A stretch of DNA of 64,000 bases, from NCBI RefSeq assembly GCF_005080685.1, contig NZ_CP039371.1:6200001-6264000 (forward strand). Direction: 5' to 3'. Source of the DNA: Pseudomonas putida (lineage in GTDB: Bacteria; Pseudomonadota; Gammaproteobacteria; Pseudomonadales; Pseudomonadaceae). The notes below the pieces were generated by a model. It was not told the origin of the DNA. It saw nothing but the letters and a program-made list of their open reading frames with translations, and ran no database searches. How positions within the stretch are numbered: position 1 is the first letter of the stretch; the number at the start of each line of letters is the position of its first letter. Shown piece after piece: positions 36,245 through 44,629 of the stretch. The position numbers were made by a program, and so were the translations under genes.

Positions 36245-36727
36245 ATGCGCTCGACCATAGGCCTACTGCTGGCAGCACTGATCACGCCGCTGGCGCACGC
36301 CGAGCTGATAGATGAAATCGCCGACCGGGGGGAACTGCGCATCGCCGTGCAGGGAGACAACGCGCCGTATGCCTTCAAGGAAAACGACCGCCTGACCGGT
36401 TTCGAGATAGAGGTTGGCCAGGCCCTGGCCAAGGAACTGGACCTGCGCGCCGAATTCATCGAGGCGCCTGCCGACGAAGCGATGACCGGCGTCGAGAACG
36501 GCAAGTACGACATCAGCCTGAACCAGGCCAAGAGCAATCAGGGCGAGCAGTTGGATGTGAGCCAGCCCTACAGCAGCCAGCAACTGGTGATTCCGTTCCA
36601 GAAGGACAACCCGGCGTTCGAAAGCGCGGTCAACAATGCCCTGCAGCGGATCAAGGACGACGGACGCATGGCGGCGTTGGAGCAGAAGTGGTTGAAGGGT
36701 GCGCAGCAGTCGGCGGCTGGGCAGTAA
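36245..36727 (+). CDS. Short periplasmic solute-binding protein (family 3) lacking the central lobe
   Basis: 160 residues with a signal peptide (about 1-19, cleavage LAHA-EL). The first part is a normal family-3 amino-acid binding lobe: RGELRIAVQGDNAPYAF, GFEIEVGQALAKELDL and GKYDISLNQ. It then goes straight from LDVSQPYSSQQLVIPF to the C-terminal helix NPAFESAVNNALQRIKDD, so the roughly 90-residue second lobe usual in 250-residue relatives is missing. The frame is clean, with AAGGGG upstream of the ATG, so this is a stable short form rather than a frameshift. No transporter permease or ATPase is adjacent. Ligand unknown. Confidence 0.8.
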   Translation: MRSTIGLLLAALITPLAHAELIDEIADRGELRIAVQGDNAPYAFKENDRLTGFEIEVGQALAKELDLRAEFIEAPADEAMTGVENGKYDISLNQAKSNQGEQLDVSQPYSSQQLVIPFQKDNPAFESAVNNALQRIKDDGRMAALEQKWLKGAQQSAAGQ

Positions 36728-36730
36728 GTT

Positions 36731-36842
36731 CGGAGTAGGTCTGTGGCGGCCTCTTCGCGGGACAAGCCCGCTCCCACAGGTACCGCACTGAACCTGTGGG
36801 AGCGGGCTTGTCCCGCGAAGAGGCCGCCGCAGACCTACTCCG
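36731..36842. repeat. REP pair within a 51-bp-arm inverted repeat
   Basis: Arms 36731-36781 and 36792-36842 are complementary over 51 bp with one mismatch (T36744 against G36829). The core of each is a GTGG-type REP, but the match continues 20 bp beyond, including the final codons and stop of the neighbouring DUF523 gene. The centre is only 10 bp. Confidence 0.95.
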
Positions 36843-37344
36843 TAAGGCCAGCCAGCGCCACCTGCGCCTGCTCAAGCTCCAACTCGCCGAACACCAGCAC
36901 CCCCTCGCGCCGCAGCAACGCGGTGGTCACCCCCTCCCCCGGCACCTTCACACCGCTGAACGTGCCGTCATAGGTCAACCGGTTGCCACACGAAGGGCTA
37001 CCCGCCTTCAGCACCGCCACCCGAATCCCATGCTTGCGCACCAGCGCCAGGGCCTGCCCGGCCCCGGCAACGAACGCGGCGCTGACATCGTCACCGGTCA
37101 CCGTCACCACCACCGCTGCGCCATCGAGCACCTCACCGCCCTGCCCGCCGGGAATCTCCGCAGGCGGGCGCGGCGTCGGCAAGCCGCCGGCCACTTCGGG
37201 GCACAGCGGCACCACCCGGCCTTCGGCCTGCCAGCGCTGCAACAGATCGGGGTGCCCGCTGCTGCGCCCGTCATAGCGCACCGGCTGGCCCAGCAGGCAG
37301 GCGCTGACCAGCACCTTGGGCAATTCAGAACGGGTCGTTGCCAC
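36835..37344 (-). CDS. DUF523 domain-containing protein
   Basis: 169 residues; VLVSACLLGQPVRYDG at the start, PLCPEVAGGLPTPRPPAEI and KAGSPSCG in the body are the family hallmarks, with the conserved cysteines suggesting a metal or Fe-S site. Function unknown. It overlaps the 2OG oxygenase gene's 3' end by 20 nt on the same strand, so these two are coupled. Its last codons lie inside the REP inverted repeat. Confidence 0.87.
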   Translation of the reverse strand: MATTRSELPKVLVSACLLGQPVRYDGRSSGHPDLLQRWQAEGRVVPLCPEVAGGLPTPRPPAEIPGGQGGEVLDGAAVVVTVTGDDVSAAFVAGAGQALALVRKHGIRVAVLKAGSPSCGNRLTYDGTFSGVKVPGEGVTTALLRREGVLVFGELELEQAQVALAGLTE

Positions 37345-37948
37345 GGCGTCGGAACCAACCGGTCAATGACAGACGCTCGCGCCCGGCGGGCAGCACCTCG
37401 TGGGGAATCTCGCCGGACAGGAACACCGCCAGGGAGCCGGCCTGTGGCTCCACGTCGTGGGCCACGTCTCCTGCCAGAAACATGCGCAACTGGCCGCCAT
37501 CTTCGGGCTGCCAGTCTTCGTTGAGGTAGAACACCGCCGAGACCATGCGCCGGTCATCGTCGCGAAAACGGTCCAGATGACGCCGGTAGAACGCCCCGGG
37601 CGGATACAGGGCAAAATGACACTCGAAGTCCTCCAGGCCCAGGAACAGCCCCTGGTTGATGGCCTGGCGCAACTCATCCATGGCCGCCAGATACTGGTCG
37701 CAGGCTTCGGCCTGACCCGGGTCGATCCACTGAATCTGGTCGCCGCGAATCGCCTCGCGCACCTCCTGGGCCGCACCGCGCCCCACCCCGGCGGGGTTGA
37801 GCTCACCCTCGGCATGGCGACGGCGGCATTCGGCCGCCAGCGCGCGCGCCAGCGCAGCAGGCAAGAATAGGGCCTGCTGAGACCAGCCACGGGTGGCCAG
37901 GTCATCGACGACGGCCGATAGCATCGGGTGTTCGAGGGAGGTGTGCAT
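37325..37948 (-). CDS. 2-oxoglutarate/Fe(II)-dependent oxygenase
   Basis: 207 residues from ATG 37948; the HxD pair in FYRRHLDRFRDDD and the distal His in SGEIPHEVLPA with the arginine in RERLSLTGW form the iron and 2-oxoglutarate site of the prolyl-4-hydroxylase-like fold. Substrate unknown; relatives hydroxylate proteins such as EF-Tu or ribosomal proteins (PHD-like). No strong SD; other in-frame ATGs exist upstream (to 38044) and MLSAVV at 37924. Confidence 0.82.
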   Translation of the reverse strand: MHTSLEHPMLSAVVDDLATRGWSQQALFLPAALARALAAECRRRHAEGELNPAGVGRGAAQEVREAIRGDQIQWIDPGQAEACDQYLAAMDELRQAINQGLFLGLEDFECHFALYPPGAFYRRHLDRFRDDDRRMVSAVFYLNEDWQPEDGGQLRMFLAGDVAHDVEPQAGSLAVFLSGEIPHEVLPAGRERLSLTGWFRRRGNDPF

Positions 37949-38070
37949 GGCGCGCATCATATCCATTCGCCCTGCACTCGCACAGCGCCACTTGGCCGAG
38001 AAGCGTTGCGGTATCTCGACAAACCGGCGCCGAGCCAAGGACAATAGCCTCCTGCCGACAGGAGTCCTGA

Positions 38071-38823
38071 ATGCGCCGTCTGTTTTCCCTGCTTCTGCTG
38101 ATGATCTGCACCATGCCTGTCTGGGCAGATAGCCTCGATCAGCTGTACAAGGCCGCCGGCTGGCCCGACCAGCGCGCCCACTTCAGCGATGCGCTGAGCG
38201 CGGCCCAGCAGCGCTATCGCAACAGCTTGCCACCGGCCGTCTACCAGGCCCTGGTCAACAACAGCAACCAACGTTTCCAGGCCCAGGCCATGGACCGCCG
38301 TGCCCAGGCACAGCTGCGCGCCACCCTGCCCAACCCTTCACCCGCCCTGGCCTTCTTCCAGTCGCCGCTGGGTCGCAAGATCGTCGCCGCCGAGCTGTTG
38401 GCCACGCGCAAGGACCAACTGGCCAAGAACGCCAAGGGCCTGCCCAAGATCGAGGCCAGCGACAACCGCCTGCTGATCATCGGTCACCTGGCCCAGGCCC
38501 TGCCCGCGCGCGAGGCCGGTGCCGAGGTCAGCCTGGCCATTGCCGGCGTGGCCGCCGACAGCCTCAGTTCGATGCTCCCCGGGCTGTTCGGTGGCGGCCA
38601 GGCCCAGGGCCTGCTCGACGGCCAGCGCCAGCGCCTGATGCAGCAGATCGGCGAAGACCTCAACAACACCCTGCTGTACGTTTACCGCGACCTGTCCGAC
38701 GCCGAGCTCGAAGAGTTCGCCACCTTCGCCGAGTCGCCGGAAGGCAAGGCCTACTACCAGGCCGCTGTGGCTGCGGTTCGCGCCGGCCTGGCAGTGGGCC
38801 AGAGCGCGGCAGACCTGAAGTAA
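38071..38823 (+). CDS. DUF2059 domain-containing periplasmic protein
   Basis: 250 residues with a signal peptide (LFSLLLLMICTMPVWA). Helical in the rest, with the DUF2059-type C-terminal repeat (YRDLSDAELEEFATFAESPEGKAYYQ in part). No enzymatic motif; the role is unknown, perhaps an envelope-associated helical protein. Divergent from the oxygenase gene. SD AGGAG lies before the ATG (CGACAGGAGTCCTGA). Confidence 0.83.
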   Translation: MRRLFSLLLLMICTMPVWADSLDQLYKAAGWPDQRAHFSDALSAAQQRYRNSLPPAVYQALVNNSNQRFQAQAMDRRAQAQLRATLPNPSPALAFFQSPLGRKIVAAELLATRKDQLAKNAKGLPKIEASDNRLLIIGHLAQALPAREAGAEVSLAIAGVAADSLSSMLPGLFGGGQAQGLLDGQRQRLMQQIGEDLNNTLLYVYRDLSDAELEEFATFAESPEGKAYYQAAVAAVRAGLAVGQSAADLK

Positions 38824-38824
38824 G

Positions 38825-39808
38825 TCAGCCCAGGCGCTGGTCGAGGAAGTCGAAGTAGCGTTGACGGATGCCTGGCAGTTCGTTGGCCAGGTGATGACGC
38901 GCCTCGGGCAGCATGAGAATCTGCGGCTCGCTGAACTTGGCCCTGAGCACCTGCAGGTTGTACGGCCAGTCCACCGTGCCATCGGCCTCCCCCTGCACGA
39001 TCAATGGCCGCCGCGTGCTGTGCGGCGCGGCGTGGATCCGCTTGACCCAGGCCATCAACGCGCCGACCCACGCCGTGGGCAGACGCCGCGGCTGCAGCGG
39101 ATCGGCTTCGAGAAACGGCAAAAAGGCCGGGTCGTTGGTGTTCTCGCTGAAGCGTCGCTCGATGCCGTTGACGAAGTGGCGCAGCACCCGGTAACTGAAC
39201 TTCGACCACTTCCAGGCGCGAGGACGCACCAGCGGCGCCAGGAGAATGACCTGGCCATCGATCGGGCTTTGCACGCCCTTGTGCAACAGATGGTCCACGG
39301 CGATGGCGCCGCCGGTGCTCTGCCCGCACAGATGCCAGGGCTGCGGTAGGTCCAGGAGGCGGGCCTGGTCGAACAAGGCCTCGAGCACCTGCTGGTACTG
39401 CGAGAAGTCGCGGATGCTGGCACGCTCGCCACTGGACAGGCCATGACCTGGCAAATCGCAGCTGATCACCGCATAGCCTCGCTCCAGCGCCCATCGGATC
39501 ACATGCCGGTAGAGGCCCATGTGGTCGTAATAGCCGTGCAGCAGGAACAGCGTCGCGCTCGCCCGCTCTGGGAGCCATACCTGCCCCACCACATCGAACC
39601 CCGCTGCCCGGAAGCGGCCCAGCCAGCTCTGCGCGGGCAGGTCGAGGCCGTAGAAGCGCTGGTAGTCCCGCGCCTGGTCGGTCAGCGCCTGGCGCTCGGC
39701 GAGGGGCGCCAGGCTGGCGCGCAGGAGGTCGGGATGAAAAGCAGCGGGCATCAGGCAAATCCACAACGCAACGAGTATTGACCTGCGATATTCAGCTCTG
39801 GCCGGCAT
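38825..39808 (-). CDS. Alpha/beta hydrolase (lysophospholipase/monoacylglycerol lipase type)
   Basis: 327 residues from ATG 39808. A hydrophobic N terminus (SILVALWICLMPAAF) may anchor or export it. The oxyanion loop FLLHGYYDHMG, the nucleophile elbow LCGQSTGG (Ser), and a C-terminal histidine in EARHHLANEL give an alpha/beta hydrolase of the serine aminopeptidase/lysophospholipase group. The frame extends to 39868, overlapping the divergent DUF6436 gene. Substrate is not known. Confidence 0.85.
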   Translation of the reverse strand: MPARAEYRRSILVALWICLMPAAFHPDLLRASLAPLAERQALTDQARDYQRFYGLDLPAQSWLGRFRAAGFDVVGQVWLPERASATLFLLHGYYDHMGLYRHVIRWALERGYAVISCDLPGHGLSSGERASIRDFSQYQQVLEALFDQARLLDLPQPWHLCGQSTGGAIAVDHLLHKGVQSPIDGQVILLAPLVRPRAWKWSKFSYRVLRHFVNGIERRFSENTNDPAFLPFLEADPLQPRRLPTAWVGALMAWVKRIHAAPHSTRRPLIVQGEADGTVDWPYNLQVLRAKFSEPQILMLPEARHHLANELPGIRQRYFDFLDQRLG

Positions 39809-39860
39809 CGTGGCAAGCTTGGCCGCTTTCCATCGCGTTTCGGGCAACCCAGGATCACCC

Positions 39861-40427
39861 ATGTCCATCCGAACCAGACAGCTAGGTATCGCCCTCGCAC
39901 TCGTGCTCTGCGCCGCCGTGCTCTGGCAGGCCTACAGCAGTTTCCAGGCCCGCTACCTGCGCCCGTTCGCCAGCCAGGCCACGTTGTTCGACGGCAGCCA
40001 ACTGCGCCTGCCCCCTGAGCTTGCCGGCCCGGGTCCGATTCGCGTGGTGCACCTCTGGGACCCGGCCTGCCCGTGCAACGTCGGCAACCAGCAGCACCTG
40101 GGCGAACTGATCGAGCATTTCGCAGGCCAGGGCGTCACCTTCCATGTGCTGCAAAAACCCGGCAGCCATGGCCAGCTACCGGCCAACCTCGCCCGCCTGC
40201 ACGCCATCGCCAGCCTGCCCGGCAGCGAGCACCTGCCCGCTTCGCCGGCCGTGGCGATCTGGGACCAACAGGGCAAGCTCGCCTATTTCGGCCCCTACAG
40301 CGAAGGGGCGGTGTGCAACGCCAGCAACAGCTTCGTCGAACCGATCATCAAGGCACTGCAGGGCGGCCGCCCGGTCAATGCCTCAAACACCTTGGCCGTG
40401 GGCTGCTATTGCTCCTGGAGCGGCTAA
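39861..40427 (+). CDS. DUF6436 thioredoxin-fold-like membrane-anchored protein
   Basis: 188 residues. An N-terminal anchor (LGIALALVLCAAVLWQAY) is followed by a domain with DPACPCNVGNQQHL, where the CPC pair sits after a beta strand as in thioredoxin-like folds, and it ends GCYCSWSG with two more cysteines. Family annotated only by domain number. Redox activity is an inference. SD AGGAT is before ATG 39861. A penicillin-acylase gene follows 64 nt downstream. Confidence 0.78.
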   Translation: MSIRTRQLGIALALVLCAAVLWQAYSSFQARYLRPFASQATLFDGSQLRLPPELAGPGPIRVVHLWDPACPCNVGNQQHLGELIEHFAGQGVTFHVLQKPGSHGQLPANLARLHAIASLPGSEHLPASPAVAIWDQQGKLAYFGPYSEGAVCNASNSFVEPIIKALQGGRPVNASNTLAVGCYCSWSG

Positions 40428-40491
40428 GCTGTGTGCGCCGGCCCGTCGAAGACCGGCACTGGCATTGCGCTCGCGTCTACAAGGAGTCTCG

Positions 40492-42858
40492 ATGAAACGC
40501 AGCCTCACCCTATTCGCCGTCCTGGTGGCCGTGGCCGCTGGCGCCGGCGGTTACTGGTACGTGCACGGCAAGCTGCCGCAACGCCAGGGCGAGGTCGCGA
40601 TCGCCGGCCTGCAGGCCCCGGTCAGCGTGCGCTACGACGCCCGTGGCGTACCGCATCTGCAGGCACGCAACCAGCAGGACCTGTATCGCGCCCTCGGCTA
40701 CGTGCACGCCCAGGATCGTTTGTTCCAGATGGAAATCGTCCGACGCCTGGCCCGTGGCGAACTGGCCGAGGTGCTGGGAAGCAAGCTGGTGCCCAGCGAC
40801 ACCCTGTTCCGCAGCCTGCGCATTCGCGAACGCGCCGCAGCCATGGTCCAGCGCCACGACCCGAACAGCCCCGCCTGGCAAGCCCTGCAAGCCTACCTCG
40901 ACGGTATCAACAGCTGGCAGGCCAGCCACCCCAAGCCCGTCGAGTTCGACCTGATCGGCATCACCCCTCGGCCGTTCACAGCCGAAGACACCCTGAGCGT
41001 CGCCGGCTACCTGGCCTACAGCTTTGCAGCCGCTTTTCGCACCGAGCCTGCGCTGACCTACGTGCGTGACCAGCTCGGCCCCGACTACCTGAAGATCTTC
41101 GACCTCGACTGGCAGCCGCAAGGCCAGCTCGCCACCCCGCTGGCCGCTGCCGACTGGCACAGCCTCGAGGCCCTGGCGCGGGTCAGTCATGAGGCCTTGG
41201 GGGCGGCCGGCATCCCTGCGTTCGAAGGCAGCAATGCCTGGGCCGTTTCCGGCAGCCGTACCCGCAGCGGCAAGCCCCTGCTCGCGGGCGATCCCCATAT
41301 CGGCTTCGCTGTGCCCGCCGTGTGGTACGAGGCCGAACTGTCGGCGCCGGACTTCAACCTGTACGGCTACTTCCAGGCGCTCAACCCCTTCGCCCTGCTC
41401 GGCCACAACCGCGACTTCGGCTGGAGCCTGACCATGTTCCAGAACGACGACGTCGACCTGATCGCGGAAAAGACCAACCCGGCAAACCCCGACCAGGTGC
41501 TGGTGCACGGCCAATGGCAAACCCTGGAAAAGACCGAGCAGACGATTGCCGTCAAGGGCGAGGCGCCCGTCACCCTCACCCTGCTGCGCTCACCCCACGG
41601 CCCGATCGTCAACTCGGTGCTCGGCGCCACCTCCGGTAGCGCCCCGATCGCCATGTGGTGGGCGTTCCTGGAAACCGAAAACCCGGTGCTCGAAGGCTTC
41701 TACCAGATCAACCGCGCCGACACCCTGGCGAAGATGCGCGAGGCCGCCGAGAAGGTCCAGGCCCCGGGGCTCAACCTGGTATGGGCCAACGCCCGTGGCG
41801 ACATCGGTTGGTGGGCCGCGGCAAAGCTGCCGATTCGCCCGGATGGCGCCGAGCCGACATTCATCCTCGACGGCAGCAGCGCGCAAGCCGACAAGCTCGG
41901 TTTCTACCCTTTCAGCGTCAACCCGCAGCAGGAAAATCCCGCCAGCGGCTACATCGTCTCGGCCAACTACCAGCCGCCTGCGGTGGTGCCGATCCCCGGC
42001 TACTACAACCTGCCCGACCGTGGCCGCCAACTGGACCGGCAACTGGCCAACCCCGAGGTGAAATGGGACACCCAGAACAGCCAGGCGCTGCAGTTGGACA
42101 CCAGCAACGACTATGGCCCACGCACGTTGGCGCCACTGCTGGCGACCCTGCGCGGCATCGCCGAGGGCGACGAAGAACAGGAGCTGGTCGAGCAACTGGC
42201 GGCCTGGCGCGGCGACTACCCGCTGGACTCCACCAGCGCCACGCTGTTCAACCAGTTCCTCTACGAACTCGCCTACGCGGCCCTGCATGACGAACTCGGC
42301 GACACCTGGTTCCCGGTGCTGCTCAGCACCCGCGCCATCGATGCGGCCCTGCCGCGCCTGGCCGCCGATGCACAGTCGCCCTGGTGGAACCTGCGCGGCG
42401 CCAGCGAACGCACCGATCGCACCGCCATCGTGCGCATGGCCTGGCGCAAGAGCCTGGAGCACCTGCGCGCCACCCTTGGCAGCGATCCCGCCAGCTGGCA
42501 GTGGGGCAAGGCGCACACGCTGACCCACAACCACCCGCTGGGCGGCCAGAAGCCACTCAACCTGCTGTTCAACGTCGGGCCGTTCGCCGCGCCCGGCAGC
42601 CATGAGGTGCCGAACAACCTGTCGGCGAAGATCGGGCCCGCCCCCTGGGCGGTGAACTATGGCCCCTCCACGCGGCGGCTGATCGACTTCGCCGACGCCG
42701 GCCAGGCACTGACCGCCAACCCGGTCGGTCAGAGTGGCGTGCCATTCGACAAGCACTATTCCGACCAGGCCGAAGGCTATGTGCAGGGCCAGTATCAGAA
42801 GGCGCTGATGGCGGTGATACCTGCCGAGAGTACCCTGCGCCTGGTTCCCAGTCGGTAA
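40492..42858 (+). CDS. Penicillin acylase family protein (Ntn hydrolase)
   Basis: 788 residues with a hydrophobic anchor (LTLFAVLVAVAAGAGGYWYV). The propeptide/alpha-chain ends near residue 246, and the predicted autoprocessing nucleophile is Ser247 in FEGSNAWAVSG. Family motifs follow: LLAGDPHIGFAVP and HNRDFGWSL. Relatives cleave penicillins, cephalosporins or acyl-homoserine lactones; the last would give quorum quenching. No PvdQ-type context is seen. ATG 40492 has AAGGAG 6 nt upstream; the longer open frame overlaps the DUF6436 gene and is not needed. Confidence 0.9.
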   Translation: MKRSLTLFAVLVAVAAGAGGYWYVHGKLPQRQGEVAIAGLQAPVSVRYDARGVPHLQARNQQDLYRALGYVHAQDRLFQMEIVRRLARGELAEVLGSKLVPSDTLFRSLRIRERAAAMVQRHDPNSPAWQALQAYLDGINSWQASHPKPVEFDLIGITPRPFTAEDTLSVAGYLAYSFAAAFRTEPALTYVRDQLGPDYLKIFDLDWQPQGQLATPLAAADWHSLEALARVSHEALGAAGIPAFEGSNAWAVSGSRTRSGKPLLAGDPHIGFAVPAVWYEAELSAPDFNLYGYFQALNPFALLGHNRDFGWSLTMFQNDDVDLIAEKTNPANPDQVLVHGQWQTLEKTEQTIAVKGEAPVTLTLLRSPHGPIVNSVLGATSGSAPIAMWWAFLETENPVLEGFYQINRADTLAKMREAAEKVQAPGLNLVWANARGDIGWWAAAKLPIRPDGAEPTFILDGSSAQADKLGFYPFSVNPQQENPASGYIVSANYQPPAVVPIPGYYNLPDRGRQLDRQLANPEVKWDTQNSQALQLDTSNDYGPRTLAPLLATLRGIAEGDEEQELVEQLAAWRGDYPLDSTSATLFNQFLYELAYAALHDELGDTWFPVLLSTRAIDAALPRLAADAQSPWWNLRGASERTDRTAIVRMAWRKSLEHLRATLGSDPASWQWGKAHTLTHNHPLGGQKPLNLLFNVGPFAAPGSHEVPNNLSAKIGPAPWAVNYGPSTRRLIDFADAGQALTANPVGQSGVPFDKHYSDQAEGYVQGQYQKALMAVIPAESTLRLVPSR

Positions 42859-42881
42859 CCCTTCCAGATCGAGGATTTCCC

Positions 42882-43700
42882 ATGCAAAAACACTTCATCG
42901 AGATCGACGGCGCGCGCATGAGCTATGTCGACCAAGGCCAGGGCTTCCCGGTGGTACTGGGCCACAGCTACCTGTGGTCGGCGGCGATGTGGCAACCGCA
43001 GATCGACGCCTTGTCCCGACACTTTCGGGTGATCGTGCCCGAGCTCTGGGGCCACGGCGACTCCGAGGCACCACCGACGACCACCACCGACATGAGCGCA
43101 CTGGCCCGCCAGCACCTGGCGCTGCTCGATGCCCTGGACATCGCCCAATGCCACCTGGTCGGGCTGTCGGTGGGCGGCATGTGGGGGGCAGAACTGGCCA
43201 TCGATCATCCGCAGCGGGTCGACCGCCTGGTGTTGATGGATACCTACCTGGGCGCCGAACCAGAAGCCACCCGGCTCAAGTACTTCGCCTTGCTCGATGC
43301 GGCCAGCGCCGCAGGCTGCTTCCCAGACGCGCTGCTGGATATCATCGTGCCGATCTTCTTCCATGCCAGCGGCGAAACGGTGCCGGAGCTGCGCGAGGCG
43401 TTTCGTGCGGCGCTCAAGTCGAGCAGTGCAGAGGTGATCCGGCAAAGCCTCGACCCGCTGGGCCGGGTGATTTTTGGCCGGCCCGACCTGTTGGCGCGAC
43501 TGGGTGAACTACCCAGCGAACGAACCATCGTGATGTGCGGCGACCAGGACATTCCCCGCCCGCCCGAAGAGAGCAACGAGATGGCGCGGCTCATCGGCTG
43601 CCTGGCAGCGCAGATTCCATTCGCCGGGCATATCTCGAGCCAGGAGAACCCGCAGGTGATCAACGACTTCCTGCTGAACTGGCTGCCGCGCAACCGCTAG
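42882..43700 (+). CDS. Alpha/beta hydrolase (epoxide hydrolase/lactonase-like)
   Basis: 272 residues. VVLGHSYLWSAAMW oxyanion region, nucleophile Ser96 in LVGLSVGGM, acid Asp in MCGDQDIPRP and base His in FAGHISSQENP complete the triad. Resembles 3-oxoadipate enol-lactonase and haloalkane or epoxide-type hydrolases but without a diagnostic subgroup motif. It follows the acylase gene by 23 nt on the same strand, suggesting one operon that could act on acyl amides or lactones. Confidence 0.85.
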   Translation: MQKHFIEIDGARMSYVDQGQGFPVVLGHSYLWSAAMWQPQIDALSRHFRVIVPELWGHGDSEAPPTTTTDMSALARQHLALLDALDIAQCHLVGLSVGGMWGAELAIDHPQRVDRLVLMDTYLGAEPEATRLKYFALLDAASAAGCFPDALLDIIVPIFFHASGETVPELREAFRAALKSSSAEVIRQSLDPLGRVIFGRPDLLARLGELPSERTIVMCGDQDIPRPPEESNEMARLIGCLAAQIPFAGHISSQENPQVINDFLLNWLPRNR

Positions 43701-43741
43701 TAGGAGCCGGCTTGCCGGCGATTGGGCCGCTCAGCGGCCCC
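43701..43741. repeat. Degenerate single REP with short hairpin
   Basis: TAGGAGCCGGCTTGCCGGCG starts immediately at the stop codon of the hydrolase gene, followed by GGGCCGCTCAGCGGCCC. It lies before the convergent SBP gene and may serve as terminator. Confidence 0.7.
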
Positions 43742-43756
43742 CTCCAGATCAACCCA

Positions 43757-44629
43757 TCAACCCTGCCACTTGCCCCCTTCGACGATCACGCTCTCAGGCT
43801 TGGTGTCATCGCTCAGTTCCTTGCGCACGTACTGGTCATACAGCTTGAGCAGGAACTTCTCCTCACCCAGCTTGGCCAGCTCGGCATTCACCCAGTCACG
43901 CAGCTCGGTGTTGCCCTTCTTCACCGCAGGCGCGATCGGTGCTTCATCGCCAAGGAACTGCGGCAACACGCGGTAGCCCGGGTTCTGCTTGGCCCAGCTG
44001 AACAGGATCAGGTTGTCCTGGGCGTAGGCATCGCCACGGCCATTGGCCAGGGCCTGCAGCGACTCGCTGTTCTTCTCGAACTTGAGCAGCTTCCAGTCCG
44101 GGTGGTTCTTGGTCAGCCAGATATCGGCCGTGGTGCCGGTGGTGACGATGATGGTCTTGTCCGCCAGGTCATCGAGCTGCTTGACCGGGCTTGCGTCGGC
44201 GACGATGGCCTGTACCGCGACACGCAGATTGGGGTTGGTGAAGTCCACCGCCTCCTTACGCTCCGGCGTCACGGTCATGTTGGCCAGGATCAGGTCGACC
44301 TTGTCGCTTTGCAGGAAGGGAATCCGGCTGGCCGGCTCCACCGCCACGAACTCGACCTTGTTCTCGTCGCCGAGCAAATCCTTGGCCAGGCGGCGGGCGA
44401 TGTCGGTATCGAAGCCCACATAGCGGCCACTCTCATCGACGAAGCCGAACGGCGGCTTGTCGGTGAATACGCCGACGATCAGCTTGTCGCGCGCCTTGAT
44501 GGTCTCCAGGTAGCTGGTGGCAGGGGACGCGGCGGTGGGCTTGCTCGGCTCTTCGGCCTTGTTGCAGCCGGCCAGCAGGGCCAGGCCGAACAGCGGCGCC
44601 AGCAGCTTGGTGAAGTTGGCAGTTTTCAT
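43757..44629 (-). CDS. Amino-acid ABC transporter substrate-binding lipoprotein (family 3)
   Basis: 290 residues. Lipobox ALLAGC predicts a lipoprotein at Cys22. Both lobes of the family-3 fold are present: KLIVGVFTDKPPFGFVDESG, RIPFLQSDKVDLILANMT, and TTGTTADIWLTKNH. Polar amino acid binding is likely; by analogy with PA2202-2204-type systems it could be a sulfur-containing amino acid, but the sequence does not show it. Last gene of an ATGA-coupled minus-strand operon permease - permease - ATPase - SBP. Confidence 0.9.
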   Translation of the reverse strand: MKTANFTKLLAPLFGLALLAGCNKAEEPSKPTAASPATSYLETIKARDKLIVGVFTDKPPFGFVDESGRYVGFDTDIARRLAKDLLGDENKVEFVAVEPASRIPFLQSDKVDLILANMTVTPERKEAVDFTNPNLRVAVQAIVADASPVKQLDDLADKTIIVTTGTTADIWLTKNHPDWKLLKFEKNSESLQALANGRGDAYAQDNLILFSWAKQNPGYRVLPQFLGDEAPIAPAVKKGNTELRDWVNAELAKLGEEKFLLKLYDQYVRKELSDDTKPESVIVEGGKWQG

